Below, in pieces: positions 27,350 to 35,263 of a stretch of DNA of 64,000 bases. A model generated the notes under the pieces. It saw nothing but the letters and a program-made list of their open reading frames with translations, was not told the DNA's origin and searched no databases. The position numbers and the translations under genes are program-made. The DNA comes from Ignavibacteriales bacterium (GTDB lineage Bacteria; Bacteroidota; Ignavibacteria; UBA10030): positions 34,737-98,736 of the forward strand of contig JAPLFR010000013.1 of assembly GCA_026390575.1 (NCBI GenBank). The letters run 5' to 3'. Position 1 is the first letter of the stretch. Each line of letters opens with the position of its first letter.

Positions 27350-28414
27350 TTAATACCTATATTTTAATAATTGATTACCGTATTTTTTGCATTTCTCTGG
27401 GAATCGTTCCGACCACGCATTCACAATTTCACCATAAATAGCTGCGTTGTGAATCTTCTTTCCAATAAAGAAATCAACTACACCATTCTTTGAAAAACTT
27501 CTCTTGTACCTGAAAACACCATCACCATCGGTAGTACCACCTCCGAGGCAAAAGCAGGTACAACCTACATCTTTCAGGTGTTCAATAATGGCATGTTTCA
27601 AAATATCATTGGGACGACAATCATAATACTCAGCAAGAGTTCCACCTAAAAACGAATACCCGACAGAGCCGCCGTAAAGAACAAGTTCACAGGCAATCGG
27701 GATTTCATCTTTGATTGTAAAGAACATGATCGTGTTTTGTCCGTTGAAACGAAGCATGGACTCAAAATAGTTCCTTGGAAAATTATAGAATTCATCAGCG
27801 GAATTCCGTGTCATCGTTTTTTCATATATGTCAATGAATGAATCTAATCGCTCAGAAGTGACATCGCGGCCGGCAATAACGATCGTGTTCAATCCTGAAC
27901 GTTCTGCCTTTTTTATATTCTTACGTGTCGAATGTTCATAAGAATTCTGCCAAATATCTCTTTCTGTCAAGTTCACAAGAACATTATGATTTACGCTGAT
28001 CACATTTAGGTATGACACTAATTTATGATTGTTATATACGGGATTAAATCGAGTAAATTCTGCAATAATCCCTTTTTCTTGGCAATATTCAATCATTGCA
28101 CGGCTTATACCAGATGTGAAAGCGGGATCATTGGAGGTAGAGGCTACCCCGTTATAACCATAGGCTCCCTGAATATCAAAATACTCGTGATCAATATTAA
28201 TATAAGAAAGTCCACGGAGAGTGTTAATTATAAAGGGATATAAAGCAATATCATTGTCATTCTCAAAAATCATACAATGGGCCTGCGATCCATAAACTTG
28301 CTCATAGACTCTGTAGTAAGAAGGAGAAAAATAGATATCTTGAAGATTCGCGGGAAGACATTTGAACGCGTCCCCCCATTGCGAGTCCGATGTTGTGCAT
28401 TCTTTAATTCGCAT
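27350..28414 (-). CDS. FemAB/GNAT-fold acyltransferase
   Basis: This 354-residue protein shows the double-GNAT fold of FemAB/BioF2-like enzymes: STRKNIKKAERSGLN (about residues 161-175), a central FFTIKDEIPIACELVLYGGSVGYSFLGG segment near 235-262 and NDILKHAIIEHL near 272-283. FemAB relatives transfer aminoacyl groups, and other members of the fold acylate amino sugars. No LegH-type N-acetyltransferase is present between legB and legI, so this gene is a candidate for acylating the C4 amino group. That is inference from context. It ends 5 bases before the next gene. Confidence 0.7.
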   Translation of the reverse strand: MRIKECTTSDSQWGDAFKCLPANLQDIYFSPSYYRVYEQVYGSQAHCMIFENDNDIALYPFIINTLRGLSYINIDHEYFDIQGAYGYNGVASTSNDPAFTSGISRAMIEYCQEKGIIAEFTRFNPVYNNHKLVSYLNVISVNHNVLVNLTERDIWQNSYEHSTRKNIKKAERSGLNTIVIAGRDVTSERLDSFIDIYEKTMTRNSADEFYNFPRNYFESMLRFNGQNTIMFFTIKDEIPIACELVLYGGSVGYSFLGGTLAEYYDCRPNDILKHAIIEHLKDVGCTCFCLGGGTTDGDGVFRYKRSFSKNGVVDFFIGKKIHNAAIYGEIVNAWSERFPEKCKKYGNQLLKYRY

Positions 28415-28455
28415 ATTTTTTTACCGCCGCGTCCTCTTTCATTTTAAGCCTTTTA

Positions 28456-29343
28456 TCAGAGGAGTTGTTTTAAGTTTCGAACCATTAATTCAAGCTCATC
28501 AATACGCACATCTTGGTGCACTGGCAAGTTCAAAATTCTGGTCGAAAGAAAATGAGATTCACTATAATATCTATCAATTTCCGGAATTAGCTCGTGATAT
28601 AGACTTACGACGCCATATCCTACTTCATTGAGCCCGAAGTAGAGCCTGTCTCTTGAATTTGCATCAGGTAGCAGTATCGGAAAGCTCTGGGGTACAGCAT
28701 CCTCAAGAGCATCCCTAAGAAGATGTATATGAAAACGGGCACATAAAGGTTCCATAAGTTCCTTAAGTTTTTGATAGTTTTCACACCTGCGCTGTGCAAT
28801 TTGATAGCAATCATATTCATGTAAATTGAAAGATTCGATTGTTTCTGACTCCTGAGGGTATTTTGACAGGAGCATGCCGCCGTTTCTGTATGGAAGCATC
28901 TTATGCAAAGAAAAAAAGGCATAATCGAAATTCCGGTCCGCACCAAATAAAAAGGTAAAAAGCGCATGGGCACAATCTTCTACAACGATATAGTTCATCT
29001 TTATAGCCAACTCTTTAGCCTCAGAATAATTAGGGTCTCTGAAGCCGAAATAGTGTATGAGTAAAAGAATGCCTTTCTCATTTTCGATTAACCGATTCTT
29101 AAGGTCCACCATATCGATATAAAGGTCTTTATTCATTTTGTAAAAACAATACTTGATTCTGCTTTCCCGGATCGGATCGAATATACCAGACCCTTCTCTG
29201 GAGCTGAAACCAATATACGCTGGAGCCAATAACACGCATGAAAGATGATTGTTCAGAACATGTGAAAAAGCTTTTCTTGCTGACTTGAAGAAACAGCAGT
29301 TCATTCTAAAATTAGTAACATTTTCAGGTTTTTTTGTAATCAT
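28456..29343 (-). CDS. Short DegT/DnrJ/EryC1-family PLP aminotransferase-like protein
   Basis: At 295 residues this is about 80 shorter than typical DegT aminotransferases. It keeps VVEDCAHALF and the Schiff-base lysine region FSLHKMLPYRNGGMLLS (about residues 144-160), so the core is present. The N-terminal glycine-rich cofactor-phosphate loop of the family is replaced by NCCFFKSARKAFSHVL. It lies between the neuA-like and FemAB-like genes. It may be a second sugar aminotransferase of the operon or a derived member with altered activity. Confidence 0.65.
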   Translation of the reverse strand: MITKKPENVTNFRMNCCFFKSARKAFSHVLNNHLSCVLLAPAYIGFSSREGSGIFDPIRESRIKYCFYKMNKDLYIDMVDLKNRLIENEKGILLLIHYFGFRDPNYSEAKELAIKMNYIVVEDCAHALFTFLFGADRNFDYAFFSLHKMLPYRNGGMLLSKYPQESETIESFNLHEYDCYQIAQRRCENYQKLKELMEPLCARFHIHLLRDALEDAVPQSFPILLPDANSRDRLYFGLNEVGYGVVSLYHELIPEIDRYYSESHFLSTRILNLPVHQDVRIDELELMVRNLKQLL

Positions 29344-29402
29344 GCCAAAATGTTTTTACCTCTGTTGTTGGAAGATGATCCCCAATACAACATCATATAA
29401 TA

Positions 29403-30107
29403 TCAATCGTGACAATTTCTATCTTTCATAATTAACTCAGCCATACGCCAGTCCCACGGTGTATCAACATCAAGAGATCGTTCCTGTGGCATGGGATAAG
29501 CGATTGTTCCTGTCGGCAAAAAAGTTTTATCCAGCAGCAGCGATGAACGCTGATTTAAGTAAATTGCACCATTTACAGCATACGCAGGAGGTAAGTCTTG
29601 ACGTCGCAAGTATCCAATATCCGTTGCCATAAAATCTGATAATGTCCCATCGTCCAAGATACGTTTGCATGAATATGGGTGACGTTCGGACTCGCATACA
29701 CTTACTACAGCCACTGCACGACTTTTTCTTGCTAACTCAATGGATCGCTGTATGTCCTCCGCCGTTCTGAGCGGAGACGTAGGCTGAAGCAACATAATAT
29801 AATCAGGGCAAAAATTTTCATTTTCTTCCATCCAATGAATTGCATGCAATACGGCCGATATGGAAGATGAATCATCGCGTGCAAACTCTGCAGGGCGGCG
29901 GAAGGGAACTTCGGCACACCAATGATGAGCAACCTTCTCAATTTCTTCATCATCTGTTGATACAATTATCCGACTCAGCCATTTGCATTGCAGGGCAGCT
30001 TCGATTGTCCACGCAATGAGCGGTTTACCGGCCAAAAGTTTTATATTCTTCCTTGGAATAGACTTTGATCCGCCTCTTGCTGTGATTAATCCTATCGTCT
30101 CGTTCAT
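29403..30107 (-). CDS. legF: CMP-nonulosonate synthetase (acylneuraminate cytidylyltransferase)
   Basis: This 234-residue protein has ITARGGSKSIPRKNIKLLAG at the N-terminus (CTP-binding), LQPTSPLRTAEDI (about residues 100-112) and a late SLDVDTPWDW metal-site segment. It activates the nonulosonic acid made by the NeuB/LegI enzyme with CTP. Starting at ATG 30107 gives a 4-base ATGA overlap with the legC stop, typical of coupled genes. The longer open frame to 30164 only adds residues that overlap legC. The choice between neuA and legF rests on the surrounding LegB/LegC genes. Confidence 0.88.
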   Translation of the reverse strand: MNETIGLITARGGSKSIPRKNIKLLAGKPLIAWTIEAALQCKWLSRIIVSTDDEEIEKVAHHWCAEVPFRRPAEFARDDSSSISAVLHAIHWMEENENFCPDYIMLLQPTSPLRTAEDIQRSIELARKSRAVAVVSVCESERHPYSCKRILDDGTLSDFMATDIGYLRRQDLPPAYAVNGAIYLNQRSSLLLDKTFLPTGTIAYPMPQERSLDVDTPWDWRMAELIMKDRNCHD

Positions 30108-31258
30108 ATCGTTCTTTGTATCCGCACACTGCTGGGGATATTGACCAATCGGTCTTCCAGCCATTGAGCTGTTTCAATCGCTGTACACTGACAATGGCGA
30201 TACATTGGAAGGTCAGGCATGAGTGTCCAAACGGGCCGCGTTTGAATACCTTTTTCTCTGGAATAGGCGAGAAACTGATCCCGTTCCTGCCTGTCCTTTA
30301 AAACAATGGTATTTAACCAGTAATTGGATCTGGCGTGAGTAGGTTCTTCAACAAATGGTATGCCGATCTCCTGAAAAAACTGCGCATACATCTGTGCTGT
30401 GGCGCGCTTGTTTTCCAAAACCCCGGCAAAGCATTCCATCTGTGCACAGCCCACGGCGGCATTGATGTTCGGCATGCGATAATTATAGCCGACATCGTCA
30501 TGAATGAATTCCCACGGATGGCGTTGTTTGGCCGTTGTGGTCAGGTGCTTGGCCTTTGCCGCAATGGCTTTATCGTTCGTGATGATCATGCCACCACCAC
30601 CGGTCGTCACTGGCTTGTTGCCATTAAAACTTAATATGCCAAGAACCCCGAATGTACCGGCATGTTGTCTCTTGTAATAACTGCCCAGCGCCTCGGCGGC
30701 ATCCTCAACGACCGGAATATGATATTTATTACAAATTTTAATAACTTGGTCGATCCGCACCGGGTGGCCAAGGGTGTGCATCGGCACACACGCGGCGATC
30801 TTTCTGCCAGTTGTTTTATTGTAACACTTGCCATCTGACTTCAAGATTCCGTTATTTAAAAGAAAATCATTCAGTTTGTCCGGGTCAAGTCCCAGGGTTA
30901 ATCGTTCTACATCCACAAATAGCGGGTGTGCGTTACAGTAGGAGATGGCATTGGCTGTGGCGACAAAAGTCAACGGCTGGGTTATCACCTCATCCCCGGG
31001 CGCTACTTCGGCAAGAAGTAAGGCTACATGAAGCGCTCCGGTTCCGCTGGAGACAGCGATCGCATACTTTGCGCCTGTGCATTGCCGAATTTCATCTTCA
31101 AAACGAGTGACATATTCCCCCACATAGGACACATAGGTTGTATCAATACAGTCAATGAGATATTTTTTTTCGTTCCCCAAAAAACGCGGTGCATGGAGCG
31201 GCACGGGATTCTCAGCTGGATAAAGCGATTTAATGAAGCTGACTATTTTTTCAAACAT
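30104..31258 (-). CDS. legC: LegC-family sugar aminotransferase
   Basis: This 384-residue DegT-family PLP enzyme has the LegC layout: PLHAPRFLGNEKKYL near the start, VSSGTGALHVALL for the cofactor phosphate, VVEDAAEALGS and the lysine in SFNGNKPVTTGGGGM. LegC adds an amino group at C4 of the NDP-4-keto-2-acetamido-2,4,6-trideoxyhexose made by LegB. ATG 31258 overlaps the legB stop by 8 bases. Base composition is higher in GC than the neighbouring 26-29 kb segment. Confidence 0.85.
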   Translation of the reverse strand: MFEKIVSFIKSLYPAENPVPLHAPRFLGNEKKYLIDCIDTTYVSYVGEYVTRFEDEIRQCTGAKYAIAVSSGTGALHVALLLAEVAPGDEVITQPLTFVATANAISYCNAHPLFVDVERLTLGLDPDKLNDFLLNNGILKSDGKCYNKTTGRKIAACVPMHTLGHPVRIDQVIKICNKYHIPVVEDAAEALGSYYKRQHAGTFGVLGILSFNGNKPVTTGGGGMIITNDKAIAAKAKHLTTTAKQRHPWEFIHDDVGYNYRMPNINAAVGCAQMECFAGVLENKRATAQMYAQFFQEIGIPFVEEPTHARSNYWLNTIVLKDRQERDQFLAYSREKGIQTRPVWTLMPDLPMYRHCQCTAIETAQWLEDRLVNIPSSVRIQRTI

Positions 31259-32231
31259 TATAGTCATTCCATTTATAGCGCCACAGGTTTTCCTCATCTC
31301 TGAACCAATCTATGGTTTCCCGGATTCCCTGCTTCAGCGAATGTTCTGGCTGCCACCCTGTTAGCCTGCGAATCTTTTCGTTGCTGCCCAGCAGCTGCTC
31401 CACTTCACTTTTTTCAGGCCGTATGCGTATATCCTCAGAGACGATCCTGGCCGATGGGTTGATCTGATCAATGATCTCGCGAGCAAGCTGCCCAATGGAA
31501 ATCTCCTGTTGAGAGGCAATGTTTATTTCTTCTCCAATCGTGGCTTGTGTTTCTGCAATTGCTATGAAGCCAGCCACGGTATCCTTGACGTAATTAAAAT
31601 CACGGGTTGGATGAATACTGCCCATTTTGATTTCTGTTGAGCCGGCCAGCAATTGAGTAATAATAGTCGGGATGACCGCACGAGCTGATTGTCTTGGCCC
31701 ATACGTATTAAACGGCCGAACTACTTTAACAGGTAAATTGAACGAACGATAATAACTTAGCGCCAATTGGTCTGCAGAGATTTTGGAAGCTGAATATGGT
31801 GACTGTCCCACCGATGGATGATTCTCATCTATTGGAATGTATTGAGCGGTTCCGTAGGTTTCACTCGTTGAAGTAATTAAAACTTGCTCAATTCCCAGTT
31901 CTTTTGAAGCCTGCATGACATTATATGATCCAATGATGTTGGTTTCGATGTATGCTTTAGGAGAGATGTAAGAATATGGAATTCCTATTAAAGCAGCTAA
32001 ATGGAACACTGCGTTACATCCTTTTAACGCATTATACACTGAATCAAAATCTCTTATATCACCGGATACTATTTCGATTTGATCCTTGATTTCTGAGGTT
32101 TCTAGCCAACCCCAATTATTCTTTGAGTTATAGCGCACAAATGCCTTAACATCAAATCCTTTCTTAACCAATAGTTCCGTTAAATGAGAACCAATAAACC
32201 CACCGGCGCCAGTAACTAATATTTTGTTCAA
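31251..32231 (-). CDS. legB: LegB-type NDP-N-acetylglucosamine 4,6-dehydratase (SDR)
   Basis: This 326-residue extended SDR has GAGGFIGSHL (about residues 8-17, NAD binding), STSETYG, the catalytic YSASK (Tyr and Lys near 146-150) and RPFNTYGPRQ. It would convert GDP- or UDP-GlcNAc into the 4-keto-6-deoxy sugar used by LegC. The presence of a PtmE-like guanylyltransferase favours the GDP-linked route. It is the first intact gene after the broken leader gene, so the promoter at 32894-32922 is a candidate for driving it. Confidence 0.85.
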   Translation of the reverse strand: MNKILVTGAGGFIGSHLTELLVKKGFDVKAFVRYNSKNNWGWLETSEIKDQIEIVSGDIRDFDSVYNALKGCNAVFHLAALIGIPYSYISPKAYIETNIIGSYNVMQASKELGIEQVLITSTSETYGTAQYIPIDENHPSVGQSPYSASKISADQLALSYYRSFNLPVKVVRPFNTYGPRQSARAVIPTIITQLLAGSTEIKMGSIHPTRDFNYVKDTVAGFIAIAETQATIGEEINIASQQEISIGQLAREIIDQINPSARIVSEDIRIRPEKSEVEQLLGSNEKIRRLTGWQPEHSLKQGIRETIDWFRDEENLWRYKWNDYNV

Positions 32232-32334
32232 AGCAATCCTCTCTTATATCTTTGCGGAATCCAAAATGTTTTGGATATCTTCACACATTCGTTATTAGAA
32301 TCAAGAGAATTAATCTCTATCATTCTTAGGGTTA

Positions 32335-32844
32335 TTATTCCATACAACCAACGCCTTGTTTATTTTGAGAGTGTCTTTCAATTTTGCTTAATACCAAAGC
32401 TCTGATTTTTCGTTTTATCGTTTTTTCAGTTAGTTCAATGAGTTCATTCATGTACGATTTATTTACCTCACCGACAATTACCAGATCAATCACACCTCCA
32501 TCAATTCCCTTTGCGTAATCACCGGTTATAAACGCTAATTCGATATTGCCCAAATTATATAAAACGTTTTCTATGATATCTATGCCAAAGTTCTTTTTAA
32601 TTATCTTATGAATTTCAGGGAATAATACATTTTTAATATTTGCTCGATACACCTTTTTATTACCGTCGCTTTCAGATGTAAGCAAACCCGCTTTCGTAAG
32701 CCTGTTAAGTTCTTATCTCACTCCGTTGGATGACTCACCAAATTCGTCTGATAGTCCGCGTAGATATGCCTTTGTCTCCGGATTTAAAAAGAATTTTAGC
32801 AGGAGTTTTACTCTGGTTTTAGATGTAATTGAAAAATCGAGCAA
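32335..32844 (-). pseudogene. Broken paralogue of the locus B leader regulator
   Basis: Translation of this stretch follows the intact 181-residue regulator at 60138-60683 nearly residue for residue, but two lesions are visible. First, a Leu codon (TTA in the intact copy) is TAA at 32713-32715, cutting the protein inside the winged-helix domain. Second, a deletion of about 12-13 bases near 32380 throws the last 20 residues out of frame. The 3' part (32335-32685) can be read as a 116-residue frame but lacks the DNA-binding half. The antiterminator that follows the intact copy is missing here. Confidence 0.88.
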
Positions 32845-32884
32845 GTTTTACTCAACTGTCGTCAAGAGAATCTTGTTGCTTTTT

Positions 32885-32903
32885 GAGTAGTTAAATTACT
32901 CAT
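32885..32903. promoter_or_regulatory. 19-bp operator-like palindrome (copy at the broken leader gene)
   Basis: TGAGTAGTTAAATTACTCA is a near-perfect palindrome (six-base arms exact). It is identical to the one at 60723-60741 ahead of the intact regulator. A further TACTCA half site lies at 32849-32854, close to the former start codon. Identity of the site in two otherwise diverging copies suggests it is under selection. The likely binder is the winged-helix regulator itself. Confidence 0.6.
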
Positions 32904-32922
32904 TTATGAACTATTTGTCAAG
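32894..32922 (-). promoter_or_regulatory. Candidate promoter of locus A
   Basis: On the minus strand, TTGACA (32917-32922) is followed after exactly 17 bases by TAATTT (32894-32899). The -10 lies inside the 19-bp palindrome. The same arrangement is conserved at 60732-60760. With the leader gene broken, the first intact gene downstream is legB. Confidence 0.55.
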
Positions 32923-33243
32923 GAGAAATTTATTGGATTTTTTTGTAAAGATAAAAATGTTTTCTACGTCTTCATAGATAGTCAGAAGAAGGACTAAATC
33001 CAAATAGATACCACAGGTCGATGATGTCGGCGATTTGAACTTGTTGGGCAGACTGGCTCACACGCCAGGATCGATCTATTCGTCAGCTGCAAATGGAAAA
33101 GCCAACCTATGGAATTAAAGGAGTTGTTGAGCACAAAGGTACGCACATTATGTCCCTGGTGAACGAGGGTATCTGTCCAACTCGTAAGTTTACTAGCGGC
33201 ATGAACCATGCTAGATTTAACTGCATTCTTCTCATCCATGGCT
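32923..33243. other. Intergenic region, 321 bases, with possible gene remnant
   Basis: Between the locus A promoter and the last gene of locus B, no intact gene is supported. On the minus strand two adjacent frames give short, protein-like stretches (MDEKNAVKSSMVHAAS from about 33239; then RVSQSAQQVQIADIIDLWYL nearer 33050), which would need a frameshift to join. It may be the remnant of a gene lost at the junction of the two loci. I cannot name the family. Confidence 0.3.
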
Positions 33244-35142
33244 TTATCGTTGAAGAACAACAGCTTGACCGAAATAGGGAACTTCGTAGGTAACAGCACC
33301 CAAAGACTTTAACTCACTAACGTATGGTTTAATGTAGCTCTGATAACGGATTTGATAATTTGTACCAGCGCCAACTCCTGAAGCCAATTCAGAAGAGACA
33401 AGAACACAATCAATTCGGTCGGGATTTAACCCTTTATATGAGGAGTTTTTTAAATCACCAAATGGCGGAATTTCCCATACTGCGTATACCCTGCTTTGCG
33501 GAATATCTAAAAAAGCACCGAGAAAAGTAGACTCAAGGGACAGAATTCCTTTGCAATTCTTAGTAATTTCAACGAGTTTAGGATATGCGATCTTCATACT
33601 ACCTACTTCTCTGTTTTCCAGCAGTCGCAACTTGCCATGGACGACATCAGTTGCTACATTGTGCGAGATTTCCGCCCATCTTATGATATTCACGTTAGAA
33701 AACATACCCAGCAGCAATATGGTTGGAAGTGCTAGTGCAAGTCGGCTAATCTGTTGCTTCAAATGGGCTTTACCAAATCTCGCTACAGCGAACAGTATAC
33801 CAGCGAGGACAGTTGCAAGGATTGTGCCAGCCAGAAAAACCATGACATGTAAAGACTTAATTACAGGGTCTGAAAGAAAAGAAAGAAATAAAAGCAGCGA
33901 CACTATTCCCAAAACAAAAACTGCAAGCGCCATTTTTTGAAGAAGCATTTCCGTAGTTGGATATAGCTTCTTTAATAAAGAGGCTAATATGGATCCATAC
34001 CAAGATGCAGCCATTATGAATATTGGGATCATGGGGAACATGTAACGATATTTTGGAATGGATATGACTGTTACGCCAACCAGAGCCAAACTGCTGAAAA
34101 ATAGAATCTTTGTGGGCCAATCACGTACTGCACGGAAAGCGCCGTAGATTATTCCCACAAAAAGGATAACCATAAAGAAGTAGTCAATGAATTCAGTGCC
34201 AGTCTTTGGCAACCATATAAATTGCATTATTGTGGGAATCACATCTTTTAAGTTGCAGACAATAATTTCGAAAAACACCTGTGGGTTTGCATGAAGCATG
34301 CCCAAATAGTTTGTTGCGCCACCAAATGCTTCCATGTTGGTGAAATAAATATCGTGTCCGGCAAACGTTCCATATTTGAGTAGAATATAGATCCAGTTGA
34401 AGGCGTGAACAGCTGCGCCACTTGCCATGCTCTTCCAATCGCCCGGGAACCATTCGGTATTTGTAAACCCCACATTGTTCCACGGTGAGAGTGACTGGGC
34501 AAATAGAAACCAGAAGAACAATCCGATACTTAGAATAATAGGCCAGTCGCTCGCTAATTTTGGCCGCCAGGAAAACCAAGTCCTAATTCCGCTACCGCGC
34601 ATTGTCCGAAGCATATCGGAGGATAGGAATACAATAATCAACAGTATGTAAGTCTGCCGAAATAAACAGGCCAAAATCAAAAAGGCATATGAAGACACTA
34701 AACGAAATCTATCAGCTTTATTGTTTCTGAGTAAAACCGCGATAAGGCTACATGCCAAAGCTAACTTCTGGACTGGAGGCTCAGCCGTCTGTAAATAGGG
34801 AATCCAAATACAGGCCGCAAGCAACGCCAGCCAAAAGCCCAAATACGGACGAAAGAATACAATAAGCACAATCACACAAATGCTCGTAGTTACTAAATAC
34901 TCAACCGCAACAGAAGTAGGATATGGCATCCAAGTAAATAGAATTAGATAAAGAGTATAGAGGGGGCTTCGATCTGGAACAACAAAACTGCCTGTCTCTG
35001 CAAATACTCTGGCAAAATGCCAATAACCCCAAGACTCTCCGCCCATTTCCCAACCATGAAACATTGACAGGCAGACTGCAATAAAAGCGAGTGAACTTAT
35101 TAACAAATAACTGGCGATACGTCTGCGGATAGTCAGTTCCAT
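33244..35142 (-). CDS. Multispanning membrane protein, GT-C/ArnT-like
   Basis: This protein of about 632 residues has some 12 hydrophobic segments. It opens with one membrane helix followed by a periplasmic loop holding a YWHFARVFAETG...PDRSPLY stretch, similar to the catalytic first loop of GT-C-fold enzymes that use polyprenyl-phosphate sugars. The C-terminal 130 residues form a soluble domain. It is the last gene of locus B. The sugar donor might be made by the polyprenyl-phosphate GT2 domain encoded next to it. ATG 35142 has an AGG site; TTG 35178 is the alternative. Confidence 0.65.
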   Translation of the reverse strand: MELTIRRRIASYLLISSLAFIAVCLSMFHGWEMGGESWGYWHFARVFAETGSFVVPDRSPLYTLYLILFTWMPYPTSVAVEYLVTTSICVIVLIVFFRPYLGFWLALLAACIWIPYLQTAEPPVQKLALACSLIAVLLRNNKADRFRLVSSYAFLILACLFRQTYILLIIVFLSSDMLRTMRGSGIRTWFSWRPKLASDWPIILSIGLFFWFLFAQSLSPWNNVGFTNTEWFPGDWKSMASGAAVHAFNWIYILLKYGTFAGHDIYFTNMEAFGGATNYLGMLHANPQVFFEIIVCNLKDVIPTIMQFIWLPKTGTEFIDYFFMVILFVGIIYGAFRAVRDWPTKILFFSSLALVGVTVISIPKYRYMFPMIPIFIMAASWYGSILASLLKKLYPTTEMLLQKMALAVFVLGIVSLLLFLSFLSDPVIKSLHVMVFLAGTILATVLAGILFAVARFGKAHLKQQISRLALALPTILLLGMFSNVNIIRWAEISHNVATDVVHGKLRLLENREVGSMKIAYPKLVEITKNCKGILSLESTFLGAFLDIPQSRVYAVWEIPPFGDLKNSSYKGLNPDRIDCVLVSSELASGVGAGTNYQIRYQSYIKPYVSELKSLGAVTYEVPYFGQAVVLQR

Positions 35143-35263
35143 AAAGACCTGGTTTTTTGACAATTTATCTGATCCCAAGTGTGAATGATCAACAGCATGC
35201 AGTCCGAATGCGAACGGTTATCAAATAAACCGTATGCGTGGAATCGACCGATGGATACTATTC

